Shown here: positions 32,311 through 41,869 of the stretch, piece by piece
Layout: every line of letters starts with the position of its first letter
Position numbering within the stretch: the first letter of the stretch is position 1
Source of the DNA: a virus
Length of the DNA: 64,000 nucleotides
Virus record (IMG/VR): IMGVR_UViG_3300030101_002520
Coordinates: 51,140 to 115,139 of that record
Reading direction: 5' to 3' (one strand)
The notes under the pieces: model-generated
Databases searched by the model: none
The model's input: only the letters and a program-made list of their open reading frames with translations
What the model was told of the DNA's origin: nothing
Program-made: the position numbers and the translations under genes

Positions 32311-33299
32311 AGTGTTACATTACCGTTTGCAAAATCATATGGCAAGTCATATTTTCTTTCACTGTAGTGATAATTTGCTAACTGTAGTGCTCTATTTAAT
32401 TCATTCATCCATCTTAGTAAGGTTTCTTCTGATACAGGAAATACATAGACTTGATCATACTTATCTATAACAACAAATTTAAAAATAATTTTGTAATCTT
32501 GCTGCTTTTCATCAACATTTTTAATAACAAGTAGTGAATATACAGCTGCTTGTAGCCAATAATTGTAAAAATCTACAGTTTCTGCAAAGTTTTCTAATGG
32601 TTTTGCAGTAGTTTTAAGATCTACAATAGTTATTGTCTTTGACTCATCATCAACTATATACTTATCAACAATACCTTTTAATCCAAATTTATAATCAGAT
32701 AAATCACATTGTAATTTTTTCTCATTGTATACTTGAATGGTATCCATTTCAAAATCAGTGGCTTCTTGCATTAGTAACTTAGTTACATCATCATTAGCCC
32801 GGATTATAACAACACGATCCATACAACGTGCAAATGTATCCGCATCAATTATAGTTTTACCTGTTGTTTGTAGAAATTTAAAATACTCCTCACTCTCCTC
32901 TGTTATTATTTTATCTAGTCTTTTACTATCTTCCTTAAACGATTGATATAAATTCTCTTCTTTCAAAGCTTTTAATATCTGATCATCTAAATCTTTTAAT
33001 TTTATATAATTTTTTGGATCAACAATTTTACTGCTGACATTTCTTAATACTCTTTTTACAGAATCCGATGGCATCTTTAGTGGTGTCATCACGAATTCTT
33101 CATTAAACCTATCTGGTTCTAATAGTAGCAGGTGTATTAGTCTACCTTCTATTAGATGTTTATCCATCTTAGTTTCCCTTTCTTTAAGGATATAATCTCT
33201 ATAAAAGAGTTTGGGTGAGAATAACAATCTGTTCAAGGAAGAGTAGCTGAAGCTAAACTCTCCCTTATAAAACAGATCTTCTTTGACTTTATCTATCAT
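32307..33299 (-). CDS. PD-(D/E)XK nuclease, RecE/Cas4-like
   Basis: This 330-residue protein has an N-terminal FSYSSLNRLLFSPKLFYRDY segment and EGRLIHLLLLEPDRF. The catalytic core follows: GLKGIVDKYIVDD, then TIVDLKTTAKP, and a QAAVYSLLV helix. This order is that of RecE/AddB-type PD-(D/E)XK exonucleases. It probably processes DNA ends for recombination together with the Sak4-like ATPase and SSB of the same block. Both ends overlap neighbours by four bases. Confidence 0.8.
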   Translation of the reverse strand: MIDKVKEDLFYKGEFSFSYSSLNRLLFSPKLFYRDYILKERETKMDKHLIEGRLIHLLLLEPDRFNEEFVMTPLKMPSDSVKRVLRNVSSKIVDPKNYIKLKDLDDQILKALKEENLYQSFKEDSKRLDKIITEESEEYFKFLQTTGKTIIDADTFARCMDRVVIIRANDDVTKLLMQEATDFEMDTIQVYNEKKLQCDLSDYKFGLKGIVDKYIVDDESKTITIVDLKTTAKPLENFAETVDFYNYWLQAAVYSLLVIKNVDEKQQDYKIIFKFVVIDKYDQVYVFPVSEETLLRWMNELNRALQLANYHYSERKYDLPYDFANGNVTL

Positions 33300-34558
33300 A
33301 ATCTATGTGATTCAGTATGCATATCAACAAGATCTTCCATATACTGTAGATCTTCTTGAGTTGGAATTATCTTCTCTTTAAGTTCCGGTTTTAGTTGGAT
33401 ACTTTCAGGACTGATACTAAATACATTTTTACTATCAATACCCATCTGAGATGACAATACATCATCATACATTTTTTGAGCAACTTCTTTCCAAGCAATT
33501 TCAGTTAATGCATTATCTTTAATTAGATATTCAATCAAGTAATTATAATTATGACACCAGTTCCAACCATTCATTTGTATATACTTATCAAACTTTTTCC
33601 TCACGGATTTAAAGTTAACAGTATTCCAAACAGATGAATCTCTCATAGAGTCACTTAAGAATGAAAATAATAATGCTATATATGTATGAGACTTTTGAAT
33701 ATTACAATTAGCAATGATGCTCAAAGCTAAGTTCATATTCTCTTTGTCCCTAGTACCTTGCCAACCACAACCACTTTCGGTCTTTTCCCAACCAAGCATA
33801 GTTTTAAGTTGTATATACATCTCTTCTGTTAATACTTCAGAGTCTTCTGTAGCAACATCATTAATATTACTGTCCCAAACAAGTTTTGATAGATTAGCTT
33901 GTATATCATTCCACTGATCTAATGATTCAATGTAATAATGATATTTAGTATTTCTACCTATATCTCTTGCTTTTTCACACATCTTAGAGTATCTATCAAT
34001 ATTACTAGCACCATCGTGGTAATATGAACTAAACCATTCTGATTCATATACAATATGAGCATCTGCAGGTATTTTTTTTAGTGCATTTACAACTTCATCA
34101 AAAAGATCCTCTTCAAAACAATCTTGATAAATTTGTGCCCAAGAAAGTACATCTGCAGGATCTGCTTGTGCAAGCCATCTGCTAACAAATAATCCATCAA
34201 AATACTTTTCAGATACAATACCATAGTCTGCCTGGTGAAAATCTCTTTTCAATTTAAGATCAAACTTTTCTTGTAGTATCTTTACCTTATCTCTTGATAA
34301 ACTAAGTCTAGGAAATCTATATAATGAATCAGCATTTTTAAGATCATCAGATGTAATAGTTCCAATACCATTCATTATTTCTTTGATCTTTGTGTTATTA
34401 CTTTTATTTCTATATCTACCACCACTATCACCTGATTCTATATAATGACCCAATTGTTTTACTTTAAGGCAGCCACTTTGCATTATTAAAGCATTATTTA
34501 TTTTATCCATTTTATTTGGGTCAATATCAATTAACCACAGTTGTTTTAAATCTGTCAT
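33296..34558 (-). CDS. Unrecognised partner of the MoxR/VWA cassette (420 residues)
   Basis: The protein starts with LKQLWLIDIDPNK and has a Gly/Ser-rich loop (GDSGGRYRNKSNN). A long helical region with many Trp and Asp residues follows (RWLAQADPADVLSWAQIYQD; GWNWCHNYNYLIEYLI). It has no membrane segment or known catalytic motif. It overlaps both neighbours by four bases, so it is translated with the 352-residue protein and the nuclease. It could be a substrate or adaptor for the ATPase upstream. Confidence 0.6.
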   Translation of the reverse strand: MTDLKQLWLIDIDPNKMDKINNALIMQSGCLKVKQLGHYIESGDSGGRYRNKSNNTKIKEIMNGIGTITSDDLKNADSLYRFPRLSLSRDKVKILQEKFDLKLKRDFHQADYGIVSEKYFDGLFVSRWLAQADPADVLSWAQIYQDCFEEDLFDEVVNALKKIPADAHIVYESEWFSSYYHDGASNIDRYSKMCEKARDIGRNTKYHYYIESLDQWNDIQANLSKLVWDSNINDVATEDSEVLTEEMYIQLKTMLGWEKTESGCGWQGTRDKENMNLALSIIANCNIQKSHTYIALLFSFLSDSMRDSSVWNTVNFKSVRKKFDKYIQMNGWNWCHNYNYLIEYLIKDNALTEIAWKEVAQKMYDDVLSSQMGIDSKNVFSISPESIQLKPELKEKIIPTQEDLQYMEDLVDMHTESHRL

Positions 34559-35613
34559 TTCTTAATTTTTAAATATTTTCTATACTCCTCTTTAACTTGT
34601 ACTTTAAAGGTATATAGTTCTCTATTATTAATACTAATTTCTTTACGAACAATAGGTTCAAGATACCTAAATGATTCTGCATCAAGACATTCTTCTTCCT
34701 CTAATGCTTTAATCATATCCTCAGCACTATGGCGAGCATAAGAATTAAAGTTAGCTTTATCTGCCCAATAGTTCATATCTTTATCTCTATTAAATCTATA
34801 CATATAACCATTAACTTCTTTTGCTAGTTTCCATATAAGATGTTTCTTCTTTCTATAGTCAATAGCAGGAATCATTTTTTTAACTAGTTCTCTTTCTTCC
34901 TCACTACCATGTTGAATCATTCTAATAAGATCATCCAGTAGTTGTTGATCAAGAATTGTTTTATTTGCTGACTCATTTAAACATGTCTCAGCATATATAA
35001 CAGGTATTTGTTCATGTCTAATACGATAAGCAATTTGTATAGCTAATGGTGTAATAACCCATTTTTCATACAAATCAGCATCATAATCCATAGAGTTTCT
35101 ACTATATGTTTCTGCCATCTTATCATCAAATACAATTTGAATATTAGGATCTACATTTGGTTCACCATCTTTATTAGCTAAGTTTTCACTTACACTAATA
35201 TCCATAGCTTCATAGTTCATGGCCTTAAACATCATGGTGTTAGTTCTAATTGACTCACCATCACAATGATATTTACTCCACTCATCATGGGTTACAAAGA
35301 AATCAGCTGCACTGTAATCATTTGTTACAGTAATCTTGTGCTCTCTTAATGCTTCCTTTAACCTAGGTAATGATACCGGGCATCCTGGAATTATAAAAGC
35401 TTTTTTATATTGAGTTAGATCTACTACATCTATCTCATCTTGAAACATATTTCTCATTACTTTGTAGGTATTGTTCATGTCAGAGAATATGGCTTGACCC
35501 ATATCCCAACTTTGTCTAGAAAGAGCAACCTGATATACAGGCTGCCCTTCTAAACCAAAGTCTTCTAACTGCTCTTTAATAGCACCCAAAGTACAATTAT
35601 AAACTTTACTCAT
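34555..35613 (-). CDS. Unrecognised partner of the MoxR/VWA cassette (352 residues)
   Basis: This soluble alpha/beta protein contains KKAFIIPGCPVSLPRLKEAL and DYSAADFFVTHDEWSKY, which look like a Rossmann- or BRCT-type fold segment. A charged helical C-terminal half follows. It lies one base after the ATPase stop. I do not recognise a family. The tight coupling with the ATPase and VWA genes suggests a shared job. Confidence 0.6.
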   Translation of the reverse strand: MSKVYNCTLGAIKEQLEDFGLEGQPVYQVALSRQSWDMGQAIFSDMNNTYKVMRNMFQDEIDVVDLTQYKKAFIIPGCPVSLPRLKEALREHKITVTNDYSAADFFVTHDEWSKYHCDGESIRTNTMMFKAMNYEAMDISVSENLANKDGEPNVDPNIQIVFDDKMAETYSRNSMDYDADLYEKWVITPLAIQIAYRIRHEQIPVIYAETCLNESANKTILDQQLLDDLIRMIQHGSEEERELVKKMIPAIDYRKKKHLIWKLAKEVNGYMYRFNRDKDMNYWADKANFNSYARHSAEDMIKALEEEECLDAESFRYLEPIVRKEISINNRELYTFKVQVKEEYRKYLKIKK

Positions 35614-35614
35614 T

Positions 35615-36877
35615 TTATTTCATTGTCATTTTGATGATTTCTGGATTCATCATCATTTTGTTAAACTTAGTTTTATTACCATTAAAAATAGTTCTAACAA
35701 TAAGATACTTCAGATCATTAGCAAATACATCTTTAGTACATAATGCTATCAATCTTTCATTAATCTTTGGTGTTACAGTATTTTCATTAGCATAAACAAC
35801 TGAATAGTTAGCTAGTCTTGTTGCAAGAGTAGATGCAATATCCGCTCTATATGTGTCACCTTTTCCTAGAACACTATTTAATTCTCCAATAATGTAATCT
35901 TGGTTTTCATGTGTTAACATATCTTTAGGTGTGACCAGCTTGTCTAGTTTGTTGTTAATAAACGTAGTAAACATAGAAGCAAATGTGTCCCCAACAGAAC
36001 CTTCACCAATCATTTGGATCATGCTTAGGTCATCTTCAAACTTTTCAAAACTTGAAATAGAATTAAAGAATGCTGTGATGGATCTTGCATTAGTTTCTTT
36101 ATTAACTAACTCAGGATGCAGTAACAGGAAGTTAATACAACGTGTGTCTATGTGCTGCTCTTCAGCCCATCTTGCCCATACGTTTGCATCAAACTTCAGG
36201 TTAGCAGTAATATACCTAGTCTTTTGTGCTGAGTCAACACTATTAACCATATAGTCACCATTATCTGGATTACTAGTTAGTATAATATGCCAATCAGCCG
36301 GTAAAGACCATGATATATACTGTTGTCTGTCAACCAATTCCATTACTGCTTGAATAAATCTAACATCTGCACGGTTCCAGTCATCAAGAAGCAAGATACC
36401 ACCTTTTTTCTTATCAGCAATCCACTCTGGTGCACAGTAAGACATTCTATTCTTACCAGTCATCTTCCATCCTTTTCTTAGATACTCTTCAACTGCAAGT
36501 TCATCAACCCATTGGCCAATCTTCTTAGTTATAGTAGAGTCTGCAACTTGTGCAGATGCTGCAGCTTTCTGAGCTACTGTATAAGAAAGATCATCTATCT
36601 TCTTAGGAACTTGTTTTTCTCTAAACATTTGAAACTGTCTAACAGGAAAACCAACTAAGTCACCTAATTCTTCTATCTGTGCAAGATTAAGCTTAACAAA
36701 ATCTAATTCATTTTCTTTAGCTAAATCTAGTACAGCAGATGTCTTACCAATACCTGATTCACCAACTACTTCTACAGCAACTGGGTTCTTCCCTTGCTCT
36801 TGTAAGAATCTATTATTCTTTATTATATGGTTTACAAAACCTTTTAATTCATCAATATTTAAATTTACTTGTGCCAT
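35615..36877 (-). CDS. MoxR-like AAA+ ATPase
   Basis: This 420-residue ATPase has Walker A GESGIGKTS (39-47, K45), Walker B GILLLDDWNRA (D165, D166) and sensor 1 ILTSNP (N203). This matches the MoxR/AAA_5 branch, whose members work as chaperone-like remodelers with VWA-domain partners. Here the gene lies next to a VWA-metallopeptidase protein (one-base gap), which is the classic pairing. In a phage it could remodel a host or virion complex. Confidence 0.82.
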   Translation of the reverse strand: MAQVNLNIDELKGFVNHIIKNNRFLQEQGKNPVAVEVVGESGIGKTSAVLDLAKENELDFVKLNLAQIEELGDLVGFPVRQFQMFREKQVPKKIDDLSYTVAQKAAASAQVADSTITKKIGQWVDELAVEEYLRKGWKMTGKNRMSYCAPEWIADKKKGGILLLDDWNRADVRFIQAVMELVDRQQYISWSLPADWHIILTSNPDNGDYMVNSVDSAQKTRYITANLKFDANVWARWAEEQHIDTRCINFLLLHPELVNKETNARSITAFFNSISSFEKFEDDLSMIQMIGEGSVGDTFASMFTTFINNKLDKLVTPKDMLTHENQDYIIGELNSVLGKGDTYRADIASTLATRLANYSVVYANENTVTPKINERLIALCTKDVFANDLKYLIVRTIFNGNKTKFNKMMMNPEIIKMTMK

Positions 36878-36878
36878 T

Positions 36879-38045
36879 TTAATGTGTGTTTAATTGTATT
36901 GTTTTCCCTGGTAAATGATCAGTCCAATTAGATCTTGCACTAAGAACCCACAATGTGTTCTTTGGACAATCTTCTGGAGCTGGTGCTTCACCATCTGTTA
37001 AATATATAAGGGCAGTATATCTACCTCTCATTTCATTGAAGTGGTCAATAACCGGTTGGAAGCATGTACCTCCTCTACCTTTTATTTGCCAATCCTTTCT
37101 ACTATTGAAAGGGGATATATCACTAATACCTGTATCACATTGTGCTACAGTTATTTGATGTCCCGTTTTCTGAACATGAACCATTTCACTCATAAAGTGT
37201 TCTAGTTCCTTCGTGTTAACAGATGCAGAAGTATCAACACCAATCAATATATGATTTTTGTGTTTGATCTTAAGACCTGGATTATCTGTATACCTTTTGT
37301 TGAATTTTCTTCTCAACTTCTTTGTGAAAGTAAACACGGAGTTACCCACAAATCTTTTTAAATAACCCTTCCAATCAAATGATGGAGGGAGCACGGTTCT
37401 TAGTTTACTAATTAATTCAGCTAATTCACCTGGAATAGTTCCTCTTCTCTTTTCAGTTTGCTCTGCAGTTTCTTTTAGTTGATGTTCAATCTGTCTTTCA
37501 ACTAGCTTCTTCTCTGCTTCTGTAAGATCTTCAAACTCTTCCCATGTTTTATGATCATATTGACTGTCACCATCCATCTGATCTAGTATAGATTCTAGTG
37601 ACTGACAAGGATTATCCTTGCACTCTTGTTCCAATAAATCATAATACTTTTTAGTACCGGCTTTCTTTGGTAGCTTTAGTTCAGCAAAACTATCTAAAGT
37701 CAAACCACCTTCAGGAAGCATGTTTGCATCTATATACTGATTGATCTCAAGATCTGCAGCAATATTAAACAACTTCTTGTTAGGATAAGAGTCTCTCATC
37801 ATAAGATGACCAAATGATACATGCAATAGTTCATGTTTAAGTAAACCTATCTGGTGTTCATCTGGTAACTTCATAAAGAAATCCGGGTTAATAGATAGTT
37901 GTATACCTATACCATTTTTACTGACACCCGCTGTTGGGACGTCTTTTCTTATTTTCTTGTTAAGTCCAATAAGAAAGAGCCCATAAAAGGGCTCTCTTAA
38001 TATTAGTGACTTACAAGCTCTTGCTAATTTATCCTGTATGTCCAT
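36879..38045 (-). CDS. Zinc-metallopeptidase plus VWA-like protein (DUF2201 type)
   Basis: This 388-residue protein has an N-terminal zincin domain with HELLHVSFGH (H71, E72, H75, H80) followed by FNIAADLEINQYI. A linker and a VWA-like domain follow, with the metal-ion site DTSAS (D271, S273, S275) and ALIYLTDGEAP near the end. The same two-domain layout is known from VWA-like metallopeptidase proteins (DUF2201) encoded beside MoxR ATPases. All catalytic residues appear intact. It overlaps the upstream gene by 17 bases. Confidence 0.85.
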   Translation of the reverse strand: MDIQDKLARACKSLILREPFYGLFLIGLNKKIRKDVPTAGVSKNGIGIQLSINPDFFMKLPDEHQIGLLKHELLHVSFGHLMMRDSYPNKKLFNIAADLEINQYIDANMLPEGGLTLDSFAELKLPKKAGTKKYYDLLEQECKDNPCQSLESILDQMDGDSQYDHKTWEEFEDLTEAEKKLVERQIEHQLKETAEQTEKRRGTIPGELAELISKLRTVLPPSFDWKGYLKRFVGNSVFTFTKKLRRKFNKRYTDNPGLKIKHKNHILIGVDTSASVNTKELEHFMSEMVHVQKTGHQITVAQCDTGISDISPFNSRKDWQIKGRGGTCFQPVIDHFNEMRGRYTALIYLTDGEAPAPEDCPKNTLWVLSARSNWTDHLPGKTIQLNTH

Positions 38046-38388
38046 TCCAATTTAATTTTATATCAACGTTACTAATAAATGACCAAGTATTTTTAAAGAC
38101 AGGAAGCATCTGCTCATGTACTTCATATTCTACTATATCTCTTTCAGTATGATGTAAACTTTTCTTTAAATTTTTAAACATATCATTCCATTCTTTAATA
38201 GCATAACTATCTAACTTAAATTTTTCACAAAAGTCTTGTCTTCTACCAAACATTAAAGATTTAGCAAACATCATTAATACTATATTATTTAGTTTTAGAT
38301 TTTTTATATTCTCACATGCAACTGTATAATCTTCATCAGATGCATGTAGTAGTTCTCTTAATTTTATATATTCTTCTAATTTAATCAT
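38029..38388 (-). CDS. Hypothetical helical protein
   Basis: A 119-residue all-helical protein, rich in Lys, Asp and His (LRELLHASDEDYTVACENIK...). It lies between the DUF6915-like protein and the VWA protein with overlaps at both ends, so it may belong to the cassette. No family recognised. Confidence 0.5.
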   Translation of the reverse strand: MIKLEEYIKLRELLHASDEDYTVACENIKNLKLNNIVLMMFAKSLMFGRRQDFCEKFKLDSYAIKEWNDMFKNLKKSLHHTERDIVEYEVHEQMLPVFKNTWSFISNVDIKLNWNGHTG

Positions 38389-38728
38389 TGATTTTCATTG
38401 TTTTAATCATCCACAAGGGTAGTTTTTTCTTGTGTATGTTATCTAACCATTCTTTGGCAGAGGGAATGTAGTTATTACAATCCTCTCTTACATGCTGCTC
38501 TGCAACATATCTTGTATAAACAGGTTTACCATCTGAATTTGTAAATACTGGCCCGAATTTTCTTTCACATTCAAATATACCTTCACTATGATGACGAAAC
38601 ATTCTGTGTAAGTGATTGCCCACCCAACTTTTTGTTGCATCTAACCAGTTATGTATATGTATGTAATCATCAGGACACCCACCAAACTTCTTTACAGAAG
38701 ATTTGGCATGAATATTTGGATGTGCCAT
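38381..38728 (-). CDS. DUF6915-like protein
   Basis: This 115-residue His-rich protein starts MAHPNIHAKSSVKKFGG. It contains IHNWLDATK, HRMFRHHSEGIFECERKFG and RYVAEQHVREDC. I recall this order of motifs from the DUF6915 family of phage proteins of unknown function. The many conserved His and the E/D residues suggest a metal site. It overlaps both neighbours. Confidence 0.65.
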   Translation of the reverse strand: MAHPNIHAKSSVKKFGGCPDDYIHIHNWLDATKSWVGNHLHRMFRHHSEGIFECERKFGPVFTNSDGKPVYTRYVAEQHVREDCNNYIPSAKEWLDNIHKKKLPLWMIKTMKIND

Positions 38729-39105
38729 TAAAAGAAATGTTGTTTATTATCAGTACTAAAATCTATATCATCATAATAATGATCTTCACAAACACGTTGT
38801 GTATGATTAATATTAACTTTCCATGGAGTTTTTGTACAATCAATTATCATTTGACCGTATCCTCCATCATTATTAATCCAATCCCATTCTATATGCTGAC
38901 TTAACGTATCATATAATAAGTCATCCCACTCTGCTTCTACTTCACCATCTAATTTAACATCAATAGTATCACCATTAATGTCTTCATATCTAACTTCATC
39001 TAAACATCCGTCATCACCACCACCATTATAATCTACTTCTATTTTTGCTATATTGTGATCTTTAATCACTTGAACTGCTAGGTTTCTTTTTAACTTTGTT
39101 TCCAT
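38728..39105 (-). CDS. Acidic hypothetical protein, possibly DUF6878-like
   Basis: This 125-residue, strongly acidic protein has KIEVDYNGGGDDGCLDEV and WINNDGGYGQMIID. The pairing of a GGGDDG loop with a later GGYG motif reminds me of DUF6878, seen in phages and plasmids; I am not sure of the number. The start overlaps the end of the RusA-like gene by 44 bases. Confidence 0.5.
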   Translation of the reverse strand: METKLKRNLAVQVIKDHNIAKIEVDYNGGGDDGCLDEVRYEDINGDTIDVKLDGEVEAEWDDLLYDTLSQHIEWDWINNDGGYGQMIIDCTKTPWKVNINHTQRVCEDHYYDDIDFSTDNKQHFF

Positions 39106-39469
39106 TTTTAATTAACTTAATTTCTACACCGGGGTTTTCCTTATCATATTCATAAGGTTCAAATACGGGTAGAATGTTTTCACAATTGTCATCATCAATC
39201 CAATTATGTTTAACCATATCATCTTGCACTGTCTGTGCAGGATTAATATAATCAAACTTGTGTTTAGATCCTCTGATGAATTTAAATGATATCTTAACAG
39301 GTAACTCAAGTTTAGATAGTTGTTTTCTAAACCCTTTTCTATACATATCATAGTATTTGGCTGTTGCTTTTCTATACTTAGTTGTTGCTTTGCTGGACAC
39401 AAAATACCTTCCTGTCCATCTACGTCCATTTTTACTACTTGGTACGTTACCTGGTATAAACCATTTCAT
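39062..39469 (-). CDS. RusA-like Holliday junction resolvase
   Basis: This 135-residue protein starts WFIPGNVPSSKNGRRW. It contains KISFKFIRGSKHKFDYINPA and QTVQDDMVKHNWIDDDN, in keeping with the RusA family, where the Asp residues bind metal and cut four-way junctions. It would resolve recombination intermediates produced by the Sak4/SSB/nuclease set. Four-base overlap with the primase gene. Confidence 0.72.
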   Translation of the reverse strand: MKWFIPGNVPSSKNGRRWTGRYFVSSKATTKYRKATAKYYDMYRKGFRKQLSKLELPVKISFKFIRGSKHKFDYINPAQTVQDDMVKHNWIDDDNCENILPVFEPYEYDKENPGVEIKLIKNGNKVKKKPSSSSD

Positions 39470-40422
39470 AAAATACTTTTAAGTTTAACTTTTATTTCTT
39501 TATGAGCATCATCAAAGCCTTTCTCTTTTACAAGATCAGCAATGTCTTTGCTACTGTCTAACCATGTCCCGGATATGTTATACAGCTCTTTATACTTCTT
39601 AACTGCATTATGTCCAGCAACATCATTATCAAATAAAGTTACAACTTTTTTATAATTTTTCTTAAAATTTTCAATCATATAAGGTTTTATTACAGTATTC
39701 TCTGAGTCAGGTGCAACAACTTCAATGTTATATCCAAATTGTTTTAAACACATTGCATCTTTCAAAGAAGAACATATAATAAGATAAGGTTGTTTAAATT
39801 CTAATTGATCTAATCCTTGAAGCCAAGGTTTAACTTTAATAAATTTAAACTTCTTATTTCTTGGTTGATAAATTTTATAAACTTCACCTACACTAGCCCA
39901 GTATCCATATATATAAGGTTGTTGTATAGTAATTCTGTCATTCTCTTTAACCATATGATAATAATCTATAGCCGTTACATTGTATTTATTTAATATATCT
40001 TCACCAATATTAAATTGTAACCAAAACTTCTTATCATATTTATTCCATGCTCTTACTACTACACCATCAACTTTATACTTTGCTTCTGGTTTTAATGTAG
40101 ACTGTGTGTATGCACCTTTATCTGTAATAAACTTGTTATAGTCCTGACCTATTTTAAATACAGCTTTAGAATAATCTATATTAAATAACTCTTTGACTAA
40201 GTCAATTCTATTACCACCTTTACCTGTAGAAAAATCTTTAAATTTATATTGACCCTTGTCTACAAATACCCACATGCTTGGAGTTCTTTCTGATGGGTGA
40301 AATACAGATTTAATCTGTACATTCTGCCCATTTAGTCTTTCTGGTAAATCCAAATAGAACTCAAACACCCATGTACTTGGAACTTTAGATCCATCTAATA
40401 TGAGATTCTTTGTACTTATCAT
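39466..40422 (-). CDS. DnaG-type primase with TOPRIM domain
   Basis: This 318-residue protein has an N-terminal part with FHPSERTPSMWVF and FKDFSTGKGGNRIDLV. That resembles the DnaG zinc-domain fold but lacks the zinc-binding cysteines. The TOPRIM part has YLIICSSLKDAMCL, where Ser replaces the usual Glu, and TLFDNDVAGHNA with D265 and D267. Both changes fit what I recall of crAss-like primases. It makes RNA primers with the DnaB-type helicase of the same block. A terminator hairpin lies just upstream of the start. Confidence 0.82.
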   Translation of the reverse strand: MISTKNLILDGSKVPSTWVFEFYLDLPERLNGQNVQIKSVFHPSERTPSMWVFVDKGQYKFKDFSTGKGGNRIDLVKELFNIDYSKAVFKIGQDYNKFITDKGAYTQSTLKPEAKYKVDGVVVRAWNKYDKKFWLQFNIGEDILNKYNVTAIDYYHMVKENDRITIQQPYIYGYWASVGEVYKIYQPRNKKFKFIKVKPWLQGLDQLEFKQPYLIICSSLKDAMCLKQFGYNIEVVAPDSENTVIKPYMIENFKKNYKKVVTLFDNDVAGHNAVKKYKELYNISGTWLDSSKDIADLVKEKGFDDAHKEIKVKLKSIL

Positions 40423-40432
40423 AGTTAATAGA

Positions 40433-40456
40433 AAAGGGAGGACGTGCCTCCCCTTT
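40433..40456 (-). terminator. Terminator/attenuator between SSB and primase
   Basis: GGGAGG and CCTCCC pair around a 5-base loop, extended by three A-T pairs past a one-base bulge. On the minus strand this is followed by TTTTC. It lies after the SSB stop and only 10 bases before the primase ATG, so it may lower primase expression relative to SSB. Confidence 0.6.
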
Positions 40457-40483
40457 CAGTGTTAACTTAATAATAACTAATTA

Positions 40484-41179
40484 TTAAAGCTCAAAATCAG
40501 AACCTGATCCTGAGTTTGCTTTAAATGGTGTTTCATCATTAGAAGACTCTTTCTTAACTAAAGCTTTTACATGCACAGCACGATCAAACTTAAGTAATCT
40601 AGAATTTTCTTTGTCTAATGCTTCCATTGCAATTCCATCTTTAGATATACGTGGTAAGTAAAGATCATTATTTACATAACCTTCTTTGTTTTCCCACTCA
40701 CGGCCACCAATGCACATATTAATAAGTTTAGAAGCACCCATTAATCTGTCACATTCAGTCATAAACTCTTCTATAGTTTGTGCTTCAATAGAATCTAATC
40801 CATCTCTCATATCTAATGTTTCAGCAAGAGTAATCATATGCTTTAAGATCTCTTGATCTCTACTAATTTCTCTACCACTTGGTAATGTAGTATCTTTAAA
40901 TGGAAAAGGACTAATCCTTACTCTACCAATTTGACCGTCATATCTACCTTTAGATTGATCATTATAGTCTCTAAAGAAACCTTCAAAGCCACCTCCAATA
41001 GGTGCAGTTTCTACATGTAAATGTATATTGTATGACTCTGAATCATACGGTGTTTGATCTAATGTAATAGAATTAATCTTTACTACATGGTTACCTGGAT
41101 CTAATACAGGCTTTGTGCGTCCGCTTCCAGCAGACATGTCTTTAGTATTTAGCATAACTTTATTTTTTACTTCATTCAT
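40484..41179 (-). CDS. Single-stranded DNA-binding protein
   Basis: This 231-residue protein has an OB-like beta-rich N-terminal part (NHVVKINSITLDQTPYDSES...; INMCIGGREW), a linker and a polar tail ending SGSGSDFEL. An acidic or hydrophobic tip is typical of SSBs and recruits partner proteins. The gene is paired with the Sak4-like ATPase (five-base gap), a frequent phage recombination pair. Similar SSBs occur in crAss-like phages. It is followed by a terminator. Confidence 0.72.
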   Translation of the reverse strand: MNEVKNKVMLNTKDMSAGSGRTKPVLDPGNHVVKINSITLDQTPYDSESYNIHLHVETAPIGGGFEGFFRDYNDQSKGRYDGQIGRVRISPFPFKDTTLPSGREISRDQEILKHMITLAETLDMRDGLDSIEAQTIEEFMTECDRLMGASKLINMCIGGREWENKEGYVNNDLYLPRISKDGIAMEALDKENSRLLKFDRAVHVKALVKKESSNDETPFKANSGSGSDFEL

Positions 41180-41184
41180 TTTTA

Positions 41185-41868
41185 TTAATTTTCATATTCA
41201 ATAATAGCATCTTTAACAACTTGTAATGAATTATTTATACGTGCATCAGCAAACATACCGTCTGGTGACTTACAAGTATTTTCTCCATTATTAACTGTTT
41301 CAAATACATAACTTAACTTATCATCTTCTCCTTTGACAACTTTGCCAAATAGAACTATAGAGAATAGACCTTCCAAAGTTAAAGCATTATCTATCATTTT
41401 ACCTACAGTTTTTGCTTTTACTTTTCTGTGTCCATTCACATCTGTTGATTCTTCAGAGTGTGTAAGAAAGAATATATATAAGTCATCTCTCATGTCTTTA
41501 GGCATCTTAGCAACTTGTGCAAGATTCTTTGCAATAGAGGTAAACTTATCATAACCTTTCTCATCAGCTCTATCAAAGTACTCAAAGCTGGACATATACT
41601 GCCAGTCATCAATTACTAAATTTTTAATATGAGGCATTTTATCATTAACATGCATCATAGCTTTCATAATCCCTGCAGCAGTAGCTGTAGCAGCCATATT
41701 GCCTTTTGGATTATCTTTACCAATCATTGCATAATTCTTTTTCCATCCTTTAAATGGTAAAGGTTTATTAGCAATGTTAATTATAAACGTCTCTTTAGGA
41801 TCTAAATCCCTAATTGATGTTGATTTACCTGACCCGGAGTCAGCTATAACTAATACAGATTGTGCCAT
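41185..41868 (-). CDS. RecA-fold ATPase, AAA_24/Sak4-like recombinase
   Basis: This 227-residue ATPase has Walker A DSGSGKST (10-17) and Walker B NLVIDDW (D87, D88). FFLTHSEE and the KAKTVGKMID segment match AAA_24/Sak4 proteins, which act in single-strand annealing with a cognate SSB. The SSB gene lies directly downstream. Probably used for phage recombination-dependent replication. Confidence 0.78.
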   Translation of the reverse strand: MAQSVLVIADSGSGKSTSIRDLDPKETFIINIANKPLPFKGWKKNYAMIGKDNPKGNMAATATAAGIMKAMMHVNDKMPHIKNLVIDDWQYMSSFEYFDRADEKGYDKFTSIAKNLAQVAKMPKDMRDDLYIFFLTHSEESTDVNGHRKVKAKTVGKMIDNALTLEGLFSIVLFGKVVKGEDDKLSYVFETVNNGENTCKSPDGMFADARINNSLQVVKDAIIEYEN

Positions 41869-41869
41869 T

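Noticed and set aside
39124-39429. Second minus-strand frame inside the RusA-like gene
   Set aside because: The RusA-like frame has conserved motifs and couples with the primase; the alternative has none.
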